Assembly (NCBI GenBank): GCA_965658765.1
Contig: CBFHTO010000007.1
Coordinates: forward strand, 17,273 to 81,272
DNA length: 64,000 nucleotides
Origin: Glaciecola sp965658765
GTDB taxonomy: Bacteria > Pseudomonadota > Gammaproteobacteria > Enterobacterales > Alteromonadaceae
Direction: 5' to 3'
Of the stretch, positions 1-8,662 are shown piece after piece (positions within the stretch are counted from its first letter, which is position 1; each line of letters opens with the position of its first letter). The position numbers were made by a program, and so were the translations under genes. The notes beneath the pieces are model-generated. The model searched no databases and was not told the DNA's origin. It saw nothing but the letters and a program-made list of their open reading frames with translations.

Positions 1-809
1 TAGATGGTTTAAATGAACGCGGCGCAGTGTTTGTGGATGAACTCAATGAAGTTCCAGACGATGCTATTGTTATCTTTTCGGCGCACGGGGTCTCTAAAGC
101 TGTTAGAGATGAAGCTGAAGATAGAGGCTTAAAAATCTTCGATGCTACATGCCCCTTAGTTACAAAAGTACATATGGAAGTCATGCGGGCGAGTAAGAAA
201 GGGATTGAGTGTGTTTTGATTGGTCATCATGGTCACCCAGAAGTGGAGGGTACTATGGGTCAATATTCGAATCCTACAGGGGGGATTTACCTAGTTGAGT
301 CCATTCAAGATGTAGCGGAACTTGAAGTGAAAAACCCTGAACAACTATACTATTGTAGCCAAACAACCCTTTCTGTAGATGATACTGCCGAGGTGATAGA
401 TGCGCTTCGAGAGCGCTTCCCCAAGATTGACGGACCACGAAAGGACGATATTTGCTACGCTACTCAAAATAGACAAGATGCGGTTAGAGAGCTGGCCGCA
501 GACTGTGATATTTTGCTTGTGGTAGGTGCACAAAATTCCTCAAATTCAAATCGTTTAAGAGAACTCGCGGACAAAATAGGTGCGCGAGCTTACCTGATTG
601 CAGACAAAAATTGTATCCAGAAAGAGTGGTTGGTTGACGTCAAACACATCGGAGTAACTGCCGGGGCCTCAGCACCAGAAGTTTTAGTTGAAGGCGTTAT
701 CGCCCATTTGATGAGCTTAGGTGCAGTTAAATCAAGCGAACGACTGGGTCGAGAGGAGAACATTGAGTTTGCAGTACCAAAAGAGCTACGTATAAAAGAA
801 CTTACCTAG
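1..809 (+). CDS. ispH: 4-hydroxy-3-methylbut-2-enyl diphosphate reductase, 5' end outside window
   Basis: The last enzyme of the MEP (non-mevalonate) isoprenoid pathway. It reduces HMBPP to IPP and DMAPP with a [4Fe-4S] cluster. The frame is open from base 3, so the N-terminus, including the first cluster cysteine, lies upstream. Two cluster cysteines are visible, in DATCPLVTKVH and DDICYATQNRQ, with the HPEVEGTMGQ, SNSNRL and TAGASAPE active-site motifs. The C-terminal GREENIEF and PKELR match the usual end of the family. A GTG at 27 is internal, not the start. Placement beside minor pilin genes is a familiar gammaproteobacterial arrangement. Identity is very sure. Confidence 0.97.
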   Translation, partial: DGLNERGAVFVDELNEVPDDAIVIFSAHGVSKAVRDEAEDRGLKIFDATCPLVTKVHMEVMRASKKGIECVLIGHHGHPEVEGTMGQYSNPTGGIYLVESIQDVAELEVKNPEQLYYCSQTTLSVDDTAEVIDALRERFPKIDGPRKDDICYATQNRQDAVRELAADCDILLVVGAQNSSNSNRLRELADKIGARAYLIADKNCIQKEWLVDVKHIGVTAGASAPEVLVEGVIAHLMSLGAVKSSERLGREENIEFAVPKELRIKELT

Positions 810-1242
810 TTTATACTTGGTTTACGTTTATTGTTTCTGTGCGAGCTCGAAAATAATGCTTATAGCGAGTGAATAAAAAACAATAAGGTTTTGGTATAGG
901 CCTTAATAAGTGATAGCCAGAGCGTGATATTTCATTTCTTACCAAATTATTCGCTATAAGTACGGTTTAAGCTTAAGTTTCTGATTTATAATTGTTTGTT
1001 TCTTACGGCGAGTTACTTGCGCCAATTGATTAATTCATTACTATTCTTCAATACAGTCTACGTTCTTAGTTTCATACCTTACACTAATTCAAAATAACCT
1101 ACTGTTGACACACTACTTTATAGTGTTCATATGGCAGAAAACTTTCGTAGGATTGGTGTTTGGTATGTCAAATATTACTCAAAATAAACAGCAAACGACC
1201 GTTACATCTAAAGGGGACAAAGCTTTAGACAAAGGGCGAACT
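810..1242. other. Intergenic region between ispH and pilV
   Basis: No convincing gene. It holds a perfect 10-bp inverted repeat (CTTATAGCGA at 859-868, TCGCTATAAG at 951-960) with arms 82 bases apart. A possible promoter follows at 1105-1133. No T-tract terminator for ispH is visible. Confidence 0.5.
1105..1133 (+). promoter_or_regulatory. Possible promoter of the minor-pilin operon
   Basis: A consensus -35 hexamer TTGACA (1105-1110) is followed after 17 bases by CATATG, a weak -10 (1128-1133). The spacer contains the dyad ACACTA-N5-TAGTGT (1110-1126), which could be an operator. If real, transcription starts near 1140, so pilV must begin downstream of that. The poor -10 keeps confidence low. 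Confidence 0.3.
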
Positions 1243-1869
1243 GTGAATTTGAGAAATACTGGCTTGCTGTCACAGCAAGGCGTCGGGCTAATTGAAATAT
1301 TGATTACGCTCGTGATATTGGCTGTCGGTCTCCTTGGGGTGGCTTCCTTACAATTTGTAGGGTCGTTTTCGAACAAAGAAGCTCTAGCACGAACCAATGC
1401 TGTCTTGGTCGCTCAACAGATGAGCGAGAGGCTACGTGCAAGTAGTGTCGTTTCAAATGTGACCGATGGATTTGTCGTGAACAATACTTACTTTGATAGT
1501 AATGCATACAACTTTGCTAGTTTAAGTTGTACCTCTGGAAAGCCGCCATATGAGTGTTTTTGCTTGGCCTTACCCGCTGGGTTAGCGGACTGTGAATCAA
1601 ATCAATGTACTCCAGCTGAAATTGCAGCATTTGATGCGCACCAAATGTCGTGTGCAACGGTAAAAGAAAATCCCAATGCATCAATATCAGTCACTTGTGA
1701 TGACCTAGATAATACCGATGCAGATGCATGTACTGCAGGCTCATTGCATAGAATTATGATCACCTGGCCGATGAAGAGTTGGCGAGAGCAAGTTAAAATT
1801 GCTAATCCTAAATGCAATGCTAGCAATACCGCAAATAACGATTGTGTTGTCGTAGAGGTAACTCTCTAA
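1243..1869 (+). CDS. pilV: Type IV pilus minor pilin PilV
   Basis: A minor pilin of the type IV pilus priming complex, first gene of pilV-W-X-Y1-E. A type III (prepilin) leader ends QQG, cleaved before VGLIE (Glu5 present), followed by the hydrophobic helix ILITLVILAVGLLGVASL. I chose the GTG at 1243 because AAAGGG lies six bases upstream and gives a normal 13-residue leader. ATG 1165 is possible but makes a 39-residue leader. The mature part is rich in cysteine pairs, as expected of a periplasmic disulfide-bonded pilin. The stop overlaps the pilW start (TAATG), so the two are translationally coupled. The start is less sure than the family. Confidence 0.88.
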   Translation: MNLRNTGLLSQQGVGLIEILITLVILAVGLLGVASLQFVGSFSNKEALARTNAVLVAQQMSERLRASSVVSNVTDGFVVNNTYFDSNAYNFASLSCTSGKPPYECFCLALPAGLADCESNQCTPAEIAAFDAHQMSCATVKENPNASISVTCDDLDNTDADACTAGSLHRIMITWPMKSWREQVKIANPKCNASNTANNDCVVVEVTL

Positions 1870-2750
1870 TGAAAAGCAAGCGAGCATTTAATTACTCTCA
1901 AAAATATGAAAGCGGCTTCACACTTATAGAAGTGATGATATCGCTTGCCCTTGGTTTAGTTATTTCTGCTGCAATAATACAAATCATGGTGAGCAATAGT
2001 GTTACAGATCAGTTAAATCGAGCTATTGCTAGTACACAAGAAAGTGGACGATATATTATGAGTCGCCTGCGCAGCGACCTGTATATGGTGGGTTTATATG
2101 ATTTGACTGACCCCAATTTAAGCCGATTGGTTGATGTAGCAGAAGAGCAGAGCTTTGTCAGAAATCATCCAGTCCCCTTACCCGGTGATTTCGTCTCGAG
2201 AGTCGGTTTAGGTGCGAGTGAAGGTGCAAATTCCGCCAGTGACTCATTAGTTATTAGCTTACAAGCAGAGAGAGATTGTCGTGGGTATAAATTAGGCTAC
2301 GCTGATGAAGAGCAGTTCTATGTAGTAAATGAGTATTTTGTTGAAGACAATAAACTCAAGTGCAGAGGATTCGATGGACGAGTACTGCGCGGGCTGAAAT
2401 CTGCAGTTGGCCATAATAATCATGCAGCTTTTACCATATTAGACGATGTTTTTGGTTTTCAAGTTACCTATGGAGTAACTGACCCCTCAGCCGTCGGCAG
2501 CACAACGTCTCCCGCACAGTACAGCGATGCTAGTCAATTAGCAGTCGCATATACTAATGACCAACAGGTCGTTAGTATAAGGTTAGCGATTTTAGTCAAG
2601 GGAGAAGGCGATGTTCGTTTAGATAAAAAAGCCTCTTTCAAGTTATTAAACGAGGACTCAATAACAGCCCCAGATAATGGCTTATACAAATCATTTGAGA
2701 CCACCGTTACCCTAAGAAATATGAAAAACTTTGCGAGGAGCAGTGTATGA
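1869..2750 (+). CDS. pilW: Type IV pilus minor pilin PilW
   Basis: A minor pilin needed with PilV, PilX and PilE to prime pilus assembly and place PilY1 at the tip. The start at 1869 shares a base with the pilV stop, has GAGG upstream, and gives a 16-residue leader ending YESG before FTLIEVMISLALGL, the canonical prepilin peptidase site with Glu5. An upstream start at 1842 would add nine residues and is unlikely. The long body (about 293 residues in all) and the MSRLRSDL segment after the helix are typical of PilW. The last four bases overlap pilX (ATGA). Confidence 0.9.
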   Translation: MKSKRAFNYSQKYESGFTLIEVMISLALGLVISAAIIQIMVSNSVTDQLNRAIASTQESGRYIMSRLRSDLYMVGLYDLTDPNLSRLVDVAEEQSFVRNHPVPLPGDFVSRVGLGASEGANSASDSLVISLQAERDCRGYKLGYADEEQFYVVNEYFVEDNKLKCRGFDGRVLRGLKSAVGHNNHAAFTILDDVFGFQVTYGVTDPSAVGSTTSPAQYSDASQLAVAYTNDQQVVSIRLAILVKGEGDVRLDKKASFKLLNEDSITAPDNGLYKSFETTVTLRNMKNFARSSV

Positions 2751-3313
2751 AAAATCAACATGGTTTGGTCATGGTGTTTGCGCTTCTGGTCTTGCTATCA
2801 ATCACAATATTGGGTGTTTCGTCTGTATCAAGTAGCCTCTTACAAGGAAAAATGGCCAGTTCGATAGAACGTAAATCAATTTCTTTTGATGCGGCTGAAG
2901 CAGCCATTGCAGGGGTTGTGTTCGAATCTGAAGATGAATCGCTGTTGATAGATCCACTCAAGACTGACCCATTGTCCGAAGCTCGTCAACAGACTGCGAT
3001 CGACTTAGAAAATGAGCAACTAAGTTGCTTTGACAATAATAGAACGGATCGGGTAACAACATCCTCCGGCCTAGCGTTCGGTGTAAGGCATGTAAACGCG
3101 GGTAAGTACTCTGATACCCCTGCTGTACAGAGTTGGTCTCGTACCGCTTTTGTAAGAGAGCAGGCTTGCAGAGGTTCAAGCAATGTAATTGGCGGAAGCA
3201 ATATCAATTGTCATGTATTTATTGTCAGAGGTTGCGGACAAACAGAAGGCAGTAGCTACGTTGTAGCAAATACGCTTACTGCTGCTGTATTCGCGCCTGC
3301 GTCAAATCAATGA
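2747..3313 (+). CDS. pilX: Type IV pilus assembly protein PilX
   Basis: A PilX-type minor pilin. The N-terminus MKNQHGLVMVFALLVLLSI has a very short leader and lacks the usual FTLIE box, as is common for PilX (GspK-like) proteins. It continues with the conserved helix and AAEAAIAG region. Four cysteines in the second half suggest disulfides in the periplasm. It overlaps pilW by four bases and the first possible pilY1 ATG by four, so it belongs to one operon. Identity rests on N-terminal form and position, since the body of PilX is poorly conserved. Confidence 0.85.
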   Translation: MKNQHGLVMVFALLVLLSITILGVSSVSSSLLQGKMASSIERKSISFDAAEAAIAGVVFESEDESLLIDPLKTDPLSEARQQTAIDLENEQLSCFDNNRTDRVTTSSGLAFGVRHVNAGKYSDTPAVQSWSRTAFVREQACRGSSNVIGGSNINCHVFIVRGCGQTEGSSYVVANTLTAAVFAPASNQ

Positions 3314-3321
3314 GGTGTAAC

Positions 3322-6300
3322 ATGTATTCTAGTAAAGTCGGTATTTCCCTATGTGCATGCTGTCTCAGCTTTTTAATCAGCTTCAGTGCTTTTGGTGATG
3401 ATTTAGATATTTATCTCGGAACGAGTTCGTCCCAAGTTCAATACAACCCGAATGTATTGTTCATTATGGATACCTCAGGAAGTATGGGCACCAAAGACGA
3501 TGGTGTAGAGTCACGCATGCAGAAAGTTCAAAACGCATTGCGCGGGGCGCTCTCAAACGCGACCAATATCAATGCAGGATTAATGAGATTTTCTGACTAT
3601 GGTGGCCCGGTGTTGTTTCCTGTTAGAGACATTGATTCACCTGTCACCCCCGAATTGGTTATTCCTGTAGTTGCGACGAAAGACGATGCAACAGAAATAT
3701 CAGGGAGTGTAGATACTAACGATAGTCAAATTGTCCTGTCTAAGGATTCAGATACTATATACAGCGGATTTCGATACCAAGATATTAATATTCCAAAAGG
3801 CGCTGTAATTACAAGTGCAGTTATTCGATTTACTTCAGCAGGCTTAAACACGGCACCGACAGAATTACTCATTAGCGCTGAAGCGAGCGGCAATGCCCCT
3901 GAGTTTGCAAGTTCAACAAATAATATTTCCTCGCGTAGCTTAAGTACCAGTCAAGTTGTGTGGGACACCAATAACGAATGGCCTAATTATGGAGAAGCTA
4001 TATCAACACCTGATTTAAGTTCAGTTATTCAAGAGACGGTAAACCGCGCAGATTGGTGTGGAGGTAATTCCATAGCGATTATCATGCAAAGTGTGAACGG
4101 TTCTACAGGCAATGAAAGGAAAACCTTTACGAATGATGATGGAAACAGCCGTGCTCCTCAGTTGGTCATTAGCTACGATGAATCTACCGCAACGGGTTGT
4201 GTAAGAGATAAAAAAATCTATCAAGTTGACCAGCAAGATGAAAACGCCGAAGAGAGACCAAATGGTCGAGCATCAACGGGGTCAGAGTTAACTTTTCATG
4301 CTGACAGTAATGAATTTATCGGGCTAAGATTTAAAAATATTACCTTGCCTCAAGGCGCGAGTGTGTTAAACGCTTACTTGGAGTTTACGGCTTATCAGAA
4401 TGGCACGTCATCCGGTGCTCGAATGACTATTCGCGGTGCTGCGCAGGACGATCCAAACGACTTTTCTCCGCATAAGCGTTATTTGTTGCATAACATGCCG
4501 AAGACTTCTGCTAGCGTGAGTTGGAGTAGCATCCCTCCTTGGTATCGCAATGGTGTTTACCAAAGCCCTCCTATTACTAATGTTATTCAGGAAATCATCA
4601 ATCGTCCAGGATGGCAATTTAAAAACGAACTGATGATTATATTGTCAGGTTTTAACTATGCTAAAAGAGGAGCTTATACATACAACGGCAAGCCCTCTGG
4701 TGCTGCTAGATTAGTACTAGAGTTTGAAGGAAACGCCACTCCCGGTAGTACTTCTACGGTCCGTCAGCATTTAATCAGTAAAGTAGATGAGCTGAGTGCA
4801 AACGGCATGACTCCCATCGTAGACACGCTTTACGAAGCTTCAATGTATTACGGAGGCAAAAACGTTGACTACGGGCGTAAAAGAGGTGAAAGCAGTGTAT
4901 CAAGCAGTGTTAGACGTTCTACTAGGGTAAGCCATCGTTCATCTTATATCGGAGCTGACCCCGTAAGGCCGGCTGGATGTACTGAAGACAATTTGAGCAG
5001 TTATTATTGTAGAGGTGAATACATTCCATTTGGTGCGACCTATATATCGCCAGTTCAAGACTTACAATGTCAGACAAACAACCACATTGTTTTGTTATCT
5101 GATGGTCAAGCAAACAACAATCATAGCGTTACTAAAATTCAATCTATGTTGGGTAAATCATGCTCTGGCAGCGGTGGTGAGAAATGTGGTTTAGAACTCG
5201 TTAAAAACATCAGCGATAGTGGTGACTCTGTCATCGATGCTCGCGTCGTTACTCATACGTTTGGGTTTGCTGCAAATGCGACTGCCAACAACTTTTTAAA
5301 TAAAATTGCTTTACAGAGTGGAGGCGGGTTTTATCAAGCAAACGACAGTACGCAGCTTCTTAATGCATTTGAAACGATTTTACGTCAGGTTAAAGACGTT
5401 AATGCAACATTCGTCTCGCCTGGCGTAGCAGTAAATCAGCTCAATCGCTTATCCCATAGAGATGAGTTATATTTTGCTCTATTTAAGCCAGCAGAGGGTA
5501 CTCTGTGGCCGGGTAATCTTAAAAAATATAAAATTAAAGGCGACAAAATTTTAGATAAGAACGGTCTAGATGCCGTTGATTCTGCTACTGGTTTTTTCTC
5601 GGAAAACAGTCATAGTTATTGGTCGCCACTGGCCGACGGCAATGACGTAAGAGAGGGGGGCGCGGCAAGTCGTCTTGATTTGGTAAGGAACGTTTATTTC
5701 TTTGACGGTTCTTCAGGCACGATCATTACAAGTGCAAATGAATTGAGTGAGAATAACTCAAACATTTCTCAATCTGACCTAGCCGTAGATGTATTCACTG
5801 ATGGAGCAACGCTTAGAACTGAGGTATTGAAATGGGCGAGGGGCGTAGACGTACGTGATGATGACGGCGATGGAAGTAACACCGATGTCAGACTACAAAT
5901 GGGAGACCCTATTCACTCGCAGCCAGTTATTGTAAATTACTCCGATACTGATAGTGCAATTTTTGTGGCGACTAACCATGGTTTCTTGCACTCTATCGAC
6001 GCTGAAGACGGCAGCGAAAACTTTGCTGTTATCCCTAAAGAGCTTTTGGGGAATCTTTATGAATTTTATCGCGACGGGACAACCTTGAATCATCAATATG
6101 GCTTAGATGGTGATCTCGTTATTCGAAACGTCGGAAGTAAAATTTACTTGTACCTTGGTATGAGACGAGGTGGGAATAACTACTATGTTTTCGATATCAC
6201 GCAAAAGACTAATCCTAAGCTCGTTTTTAAAATCGACGGTGGGTCTGGCGACTTTAGTAATATGGGACAAACTTGGTCACGTCCAATTATAACAAAAGTG

Positions 6301-7413
6301 AAAATAGGCAGTACTGAAAAAAATGTCATGATTGTTGGTGGCGGTTATGACCTTACCCAAGACACTAAGAGTGTTCGTACTGCCGATATCGTTGGTAATA
6401 GTGTTTACATTATAGATGCCGACAACGGTTCTCTTTTATGGCACGCTAGCAAAGAAAACGCTGATTTAAACCTAGCAGAAATGCAATACAGCATACCGGC
6501 TCGTGTCTCGGCAGTAGACCGAGACACTGATGGACTTGCGGATCATTTGTATGTAGCCGATGTTGGGGGACAGTTATTCCGCTTTGACATTTATAATGGT
6601 GAAACAGGGAACGATTTTATCAAAGGTGGATTGATTGCATCTTTAGCCGGCGATACAGCCGAAACAAACCGTCGTTTTTACTATGGCCCAGATGTTTCAG
6701 AGGTTATTCTTGGAGAAGAACAATATTATGCAGTGGCAGTGGGTAGTGGATTTAGGGCTGGTCCGCTTGATACAACCATTGAAGATGAATTCTATATGTT
6801 CAAGGACAAAGGTGTTTACCAAAAAGATGTGAATGGTCACTTTAAGCGTCCTACCAGCACATGGACTCAGGCTGACTTATATGATGCTACAAATCATCTT
6901 TTGACCTCTTCTGACCAAACTCAGCAGGGACTTGAGTCTACCGCTTTTGCCAACAAGGATGGGTGGTATATTCGATTGACACAGGGAGGTGAGAAAGTAC
7001 TAGCGTCTCCCCTGATCCTTGATTATAAGGTGTTTTTCACTAGCTATTTACCGGCCTCGGCCAGTACAAGTTTATGTGCACCACCAACGGGTAATAGTCG
7101 AGCCTATTTGGTTAATTTGTTAAATGGCAATGCGGTCACGGACTTGAACAAAAATGGTGAAAAAGACGCAGATGACCGATATGCACAATTATCTCAGACG
7201 GGCATTGCGCCGGACACCAAAATTTTGATTGAGAGTATTGTCAAGCCGGTTGTTTGCCTTGGCGCTGAATGTGTCTCTGCTGTCGTTGAGCTTGATGCAA
7301 ACGGTAATGAAATAGCTTGCGGTACTGATTTTGAGTGTTTGGCTCAAAATATTTATGGTCGTTTTCAACGAGTACAAAAAGACATCTGGAAGACTGAAGT
7401 AGAGAAGGAATAA
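3322..7413 (+). CDS. pilY1: PilY1-type pilus tip adhesin with inserted tandem domains
   Basis: A large secreted PilY1/PilC protein of about 1,363 residues. It sits at the pilus tip and links adhesion, surface sensing and retraction control. After a signal peptide (cut near FSAFG), a VWA fold starts near residue 43 with the MIDAS motif DTSGSMG. It is interrupted at about residues 119-471 by two homologous beta-rich domains, then resumes with NGMTPIVDTLYEA. The C-terminal half is the PilC beta-propeller, with the calcium loop DRDTDGLAD (near residue 1066) and two further acidic loops, DDDGDGSNTD and DLNKNGEKD. ATG 3322 is chosen over 3310 for its GAGG ribosome site. The gene ends one base before pilE. 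Confidence 0.93.
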   Translation: MYSSKVGISLCACCLSFLISFSAFGDDLDIYLGTSSSQVQYNPNVLFIMDTSGSMGTKDDGVESRMQKVQNALRGALSNATNINAGLMRFSDYGGPVLFPVRDIDSPVTPELVIPVVATKDDATEISGSVDTNDSQIVLSKDSDTIYSGFRYQDINIPKGAVITSAVIRFTSAGLNTAPTELLISAEASGNAPEFASSTNNISSRSLSTSQVVWDTNNEWPNYGEAISTPDLSSVIQETVNRADWCGGNSIAIIMQSVNGSTGNERKTFTNDDGNSRAPQLVISYDESTATGCVRDKKIYQVDQQDENAEERPNGRASTGSELTFHADSNEFIGLRFKNITLPQGASVLNAYLEFTAYQNGTSSGARMTIRGAAQDDPNDFSPHKRYLLHNMPKTSASVSWSSIPPWYRNGVYQSPPITNVIQEIINRPGWQFKNELMIILSGFNYAKRGAYTYNGKPSGAARLVLEFEGNATPGSTSTVRQHLISKVDELSANGMTPIVDTLYEASMYYGGKNVDYGRKRGESSVSSSVRRSTRVSHRSSYIGADPVRPAGCTEDNLSSYYCRGEYIPFGATYISPVQDLQCQTNNHIVLLSDGQANNNHSVTKIQSMLGKSCSGSGGEKCGLELVKNISDSGDSVIDARVVTHTFGFAANATANNFLNKIALQSGGGFYQANDSTQLLNAFETILRQVKDVNATFVSPGVAVNQLNRLSHRDELYFALFKPAEGTLWPGNLKKYKIKGDKILDKNGLDAVDSATGFFSENSHSYWSPLADGNDVREGGAASRLDLVRNVYFFDGSSGTIITSANELSENNSNISQSDLAVDVFTDGATLRTEVLKWARGVDVRDDDGDGSNTDVRLQMGDPIHSQPVIVNYSDTDSAIFVATNHGFLHSIDAEDGSENFAVIPKELLGNLYEFYRDGTTLNHQYGLDGDLVIRNVGSKIYLYLGMRRGGNNYYVFDITQKTNPKLVFKIDGGSGDFSNMGQTWSRPIITKVKIGSTEKNVMIVGGGYDLTQDTKSVRTADIVGNSVYIIDADNGSLLWHASKENADLNLAEMQYSIPARVSAVDRDTDGLADHLYVADVGGQLFRFDIYNGETGNDFIKGGLIASLAGDTAETNRRFYYGPDVSEVILGEEQYYAVAVGSGFRAGPLDTTIEDEFYMFKDKGVYQKDVNGHFKRPTSTWTQADLYDATNHLLTSSDQTQQGLESTAFANKDGWYIRLTQGGEKVLASPLILDYKVFFTSYLPASASTSLCAPPTGNSRAYLVNLLNGNAVTDLNKNGEKDADDRYAQLSQTGIAPDTKILIESIVKPVVCLGAECVSAVVELDANGNEIACGTDFECLAQNIYGRFQRVQKDIWKTEVEKE

Positions 7414-7414
7414 T

Positions 7415-7909
7415 ATGAATATTAAGGCCAATAGAGTACAGATTAACATCGGCAATAAAAATGGATTTACCCTTGTTGAACTCCTTATTGTGATTGCGAT
7501 AGTAGGAATACTTGCGGCGGTCGCATACCCTAGTTATCAAGGAGTCATTGCGAGTAGTTCCAGAAGTACAGCCCAAGCTGATTTAATGTCCCTTGCCAGT
7601 GCCATGGAGCGGCATAGTGCGTCCAACTTTTCATATAAAGGAGCTGCCGCGTCTGGTGCAAATACGGGCAAACCAACCATCTTTTCTAGTTATTCGCCAG
7701 CTTCAGAGCCTGAAGCAAATAAGAGCTACGAGCTGACTATATCTGCAGTTTCTTCTGATGGGCAGAGCTTTGAATTGAAAGCGACACCGGTTACTGGCTC
7801 TAGCGTCGATGGAAATGGTGCGTTATTTTATTTTAGCGATGGTAGAAAAGCGTGGGACCAGAACGCAAATAATAGTATCGAAGCTGGTGAGTATTGCTGG
7901 CAATGTTAA
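7415..7909 (+). CDS. pilE: Type IV pilin PilE-like minor pilin
   Basis: A pilin of 164 residues. The leader ends GNKNG before FTLVELLIVIAIVGILAAVAYPSYQ, a textbook prepilin site with Glu5 and the conserved N-terminal helix. A C-terminal CWQC pair and the acidic loop DQNANNSIEAGE suggest a disulfide and possibly a metal site. It is the last gene of the minor-pilin operon, just after pilY1, with AGAAGGAA as ribosome site. By position it is the minor pilin PilE rather than the major subunit; a major-pilin role cannot be excluded from sequence alone. Confidence 0.88.
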   Translation: MNIKANRVQINIGNKNGFTLVELLIVIAIVGILAAVAYPSYQGVIASSSRSTAQADLMSLASAMERHSASNFSYKGAAASGANTGKPTIFSSYSPASEPEANKSYELTISAVSSDGQSFELKATPVTGSSVDGNGALFYFSDGRKAWDQNANNSIEAGEYCWQC

Positions 7910-7934
7910 GTATCTAATAGCAAGACTGAATGGT

Positions 7935-8567
7935 TTAAATACACTTAAGGTTTTTTCCTTTCTGTGCCTCATGAACACCATTTTTATCATGGTCTTTGCT
8001 CAAACGGGCCCTACCTTGTAGGCTAATTATAATAGCTCGAGCGAACTTTTCTTTTTTATTTGCAGGGCAAAAAGTCACACTAGCGGGCGAACTGTTTATG
8101 CCTGAGTCATAAAAGGTGACCGTTTTTTTGGGGCCACTCAAATGAATCTGAGGGTCAGGTAACGATGTCATTTTTAGCAAACGCTCAGGTTGCTCAAATT
8201 TGCCATTATTGTCTTCGTCAACGAATGCCATGATTTGATTATTCCAGTTGAGTACACAGTCTACTCCATTGATTGTTGGGCAAACGCGAACGGTTTTAGC
8301 AATATCAATTGCAGTAAAGCGACTCAAACGTACAATCATACTGAACTCATTTACTCGACTTACCATTTTGCTATGTAATAAATAATCATCTAAATAAGGT
8401 ATAAAAAACGCATAAGTAAATGAAAATACTGATAAGGCGATCAACAATTCGAGTAAACTCAGACCAAGCTGTAGTCTAATTCTGACTCTATTATCCCGAT
8501 TGACCTTGTTACAAATAGTTTTAAATTGGGAATGTTTTTTATAAGAATGGGAAGTGTGTGTGGACAT
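7935..8567 (-). CDS. GspH/FimT-type pseudopilin (second copy)
   Basis: A FimT/GspH-family minor pilin of 210 residues. A long leader of about 35 residues ends LQLG before LSLLELLIALSVFSF, then the GspH body. Two acidic calcium-like loops are visible, DEDNNGKFEQPE and DHDKNGVHE. It is convergent with pilE, 25 bases away, and has the same orientation as its paralogue upstream. The two share the C-terminal plan GRxRxSKDxDxNGVHE and a terminal cysteine. ATG 8567 follows AAAGGT. The family is clear; which pilus or secretion role it has is inferred from the neighbours. Confidence 0.82.
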   Translation of the reverse strand: MSTHTSHSYKKHSQFKTICNKVNRDNRVRIRLQLGLSLLELLIALSVFSFTYAFFIPYLDDYLLHSKMVSRVNEFSMIVRLSRFTAIDIAKTVRVCPTINGVDCVLNWNNQIMAFVDEDNNGKFEQPERLLKMTSLPDPQIHLSGPKKTVTFYDSGINSSPASVTFCPANKKEKFARAIIISLQGRARLSKDHDKNGVHEAQKGKNLKCI

Positions 8568-8662
8568 AGACCTTTAAAATCAGCAAATTAATGTTCATTT
8601 TAAAAGTTGTGTAATTTTACTGTAACTGCCTTAAAGGATTAATTTAGAGAAGGAGTGTTTTT

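Noticed and set aside
1105..1242. Longer pilV beginning at TTG 1105
   Set aside because: That TTG is within a consensus -35 box and would give a leader of about 59 residues, too long for a prepilin.
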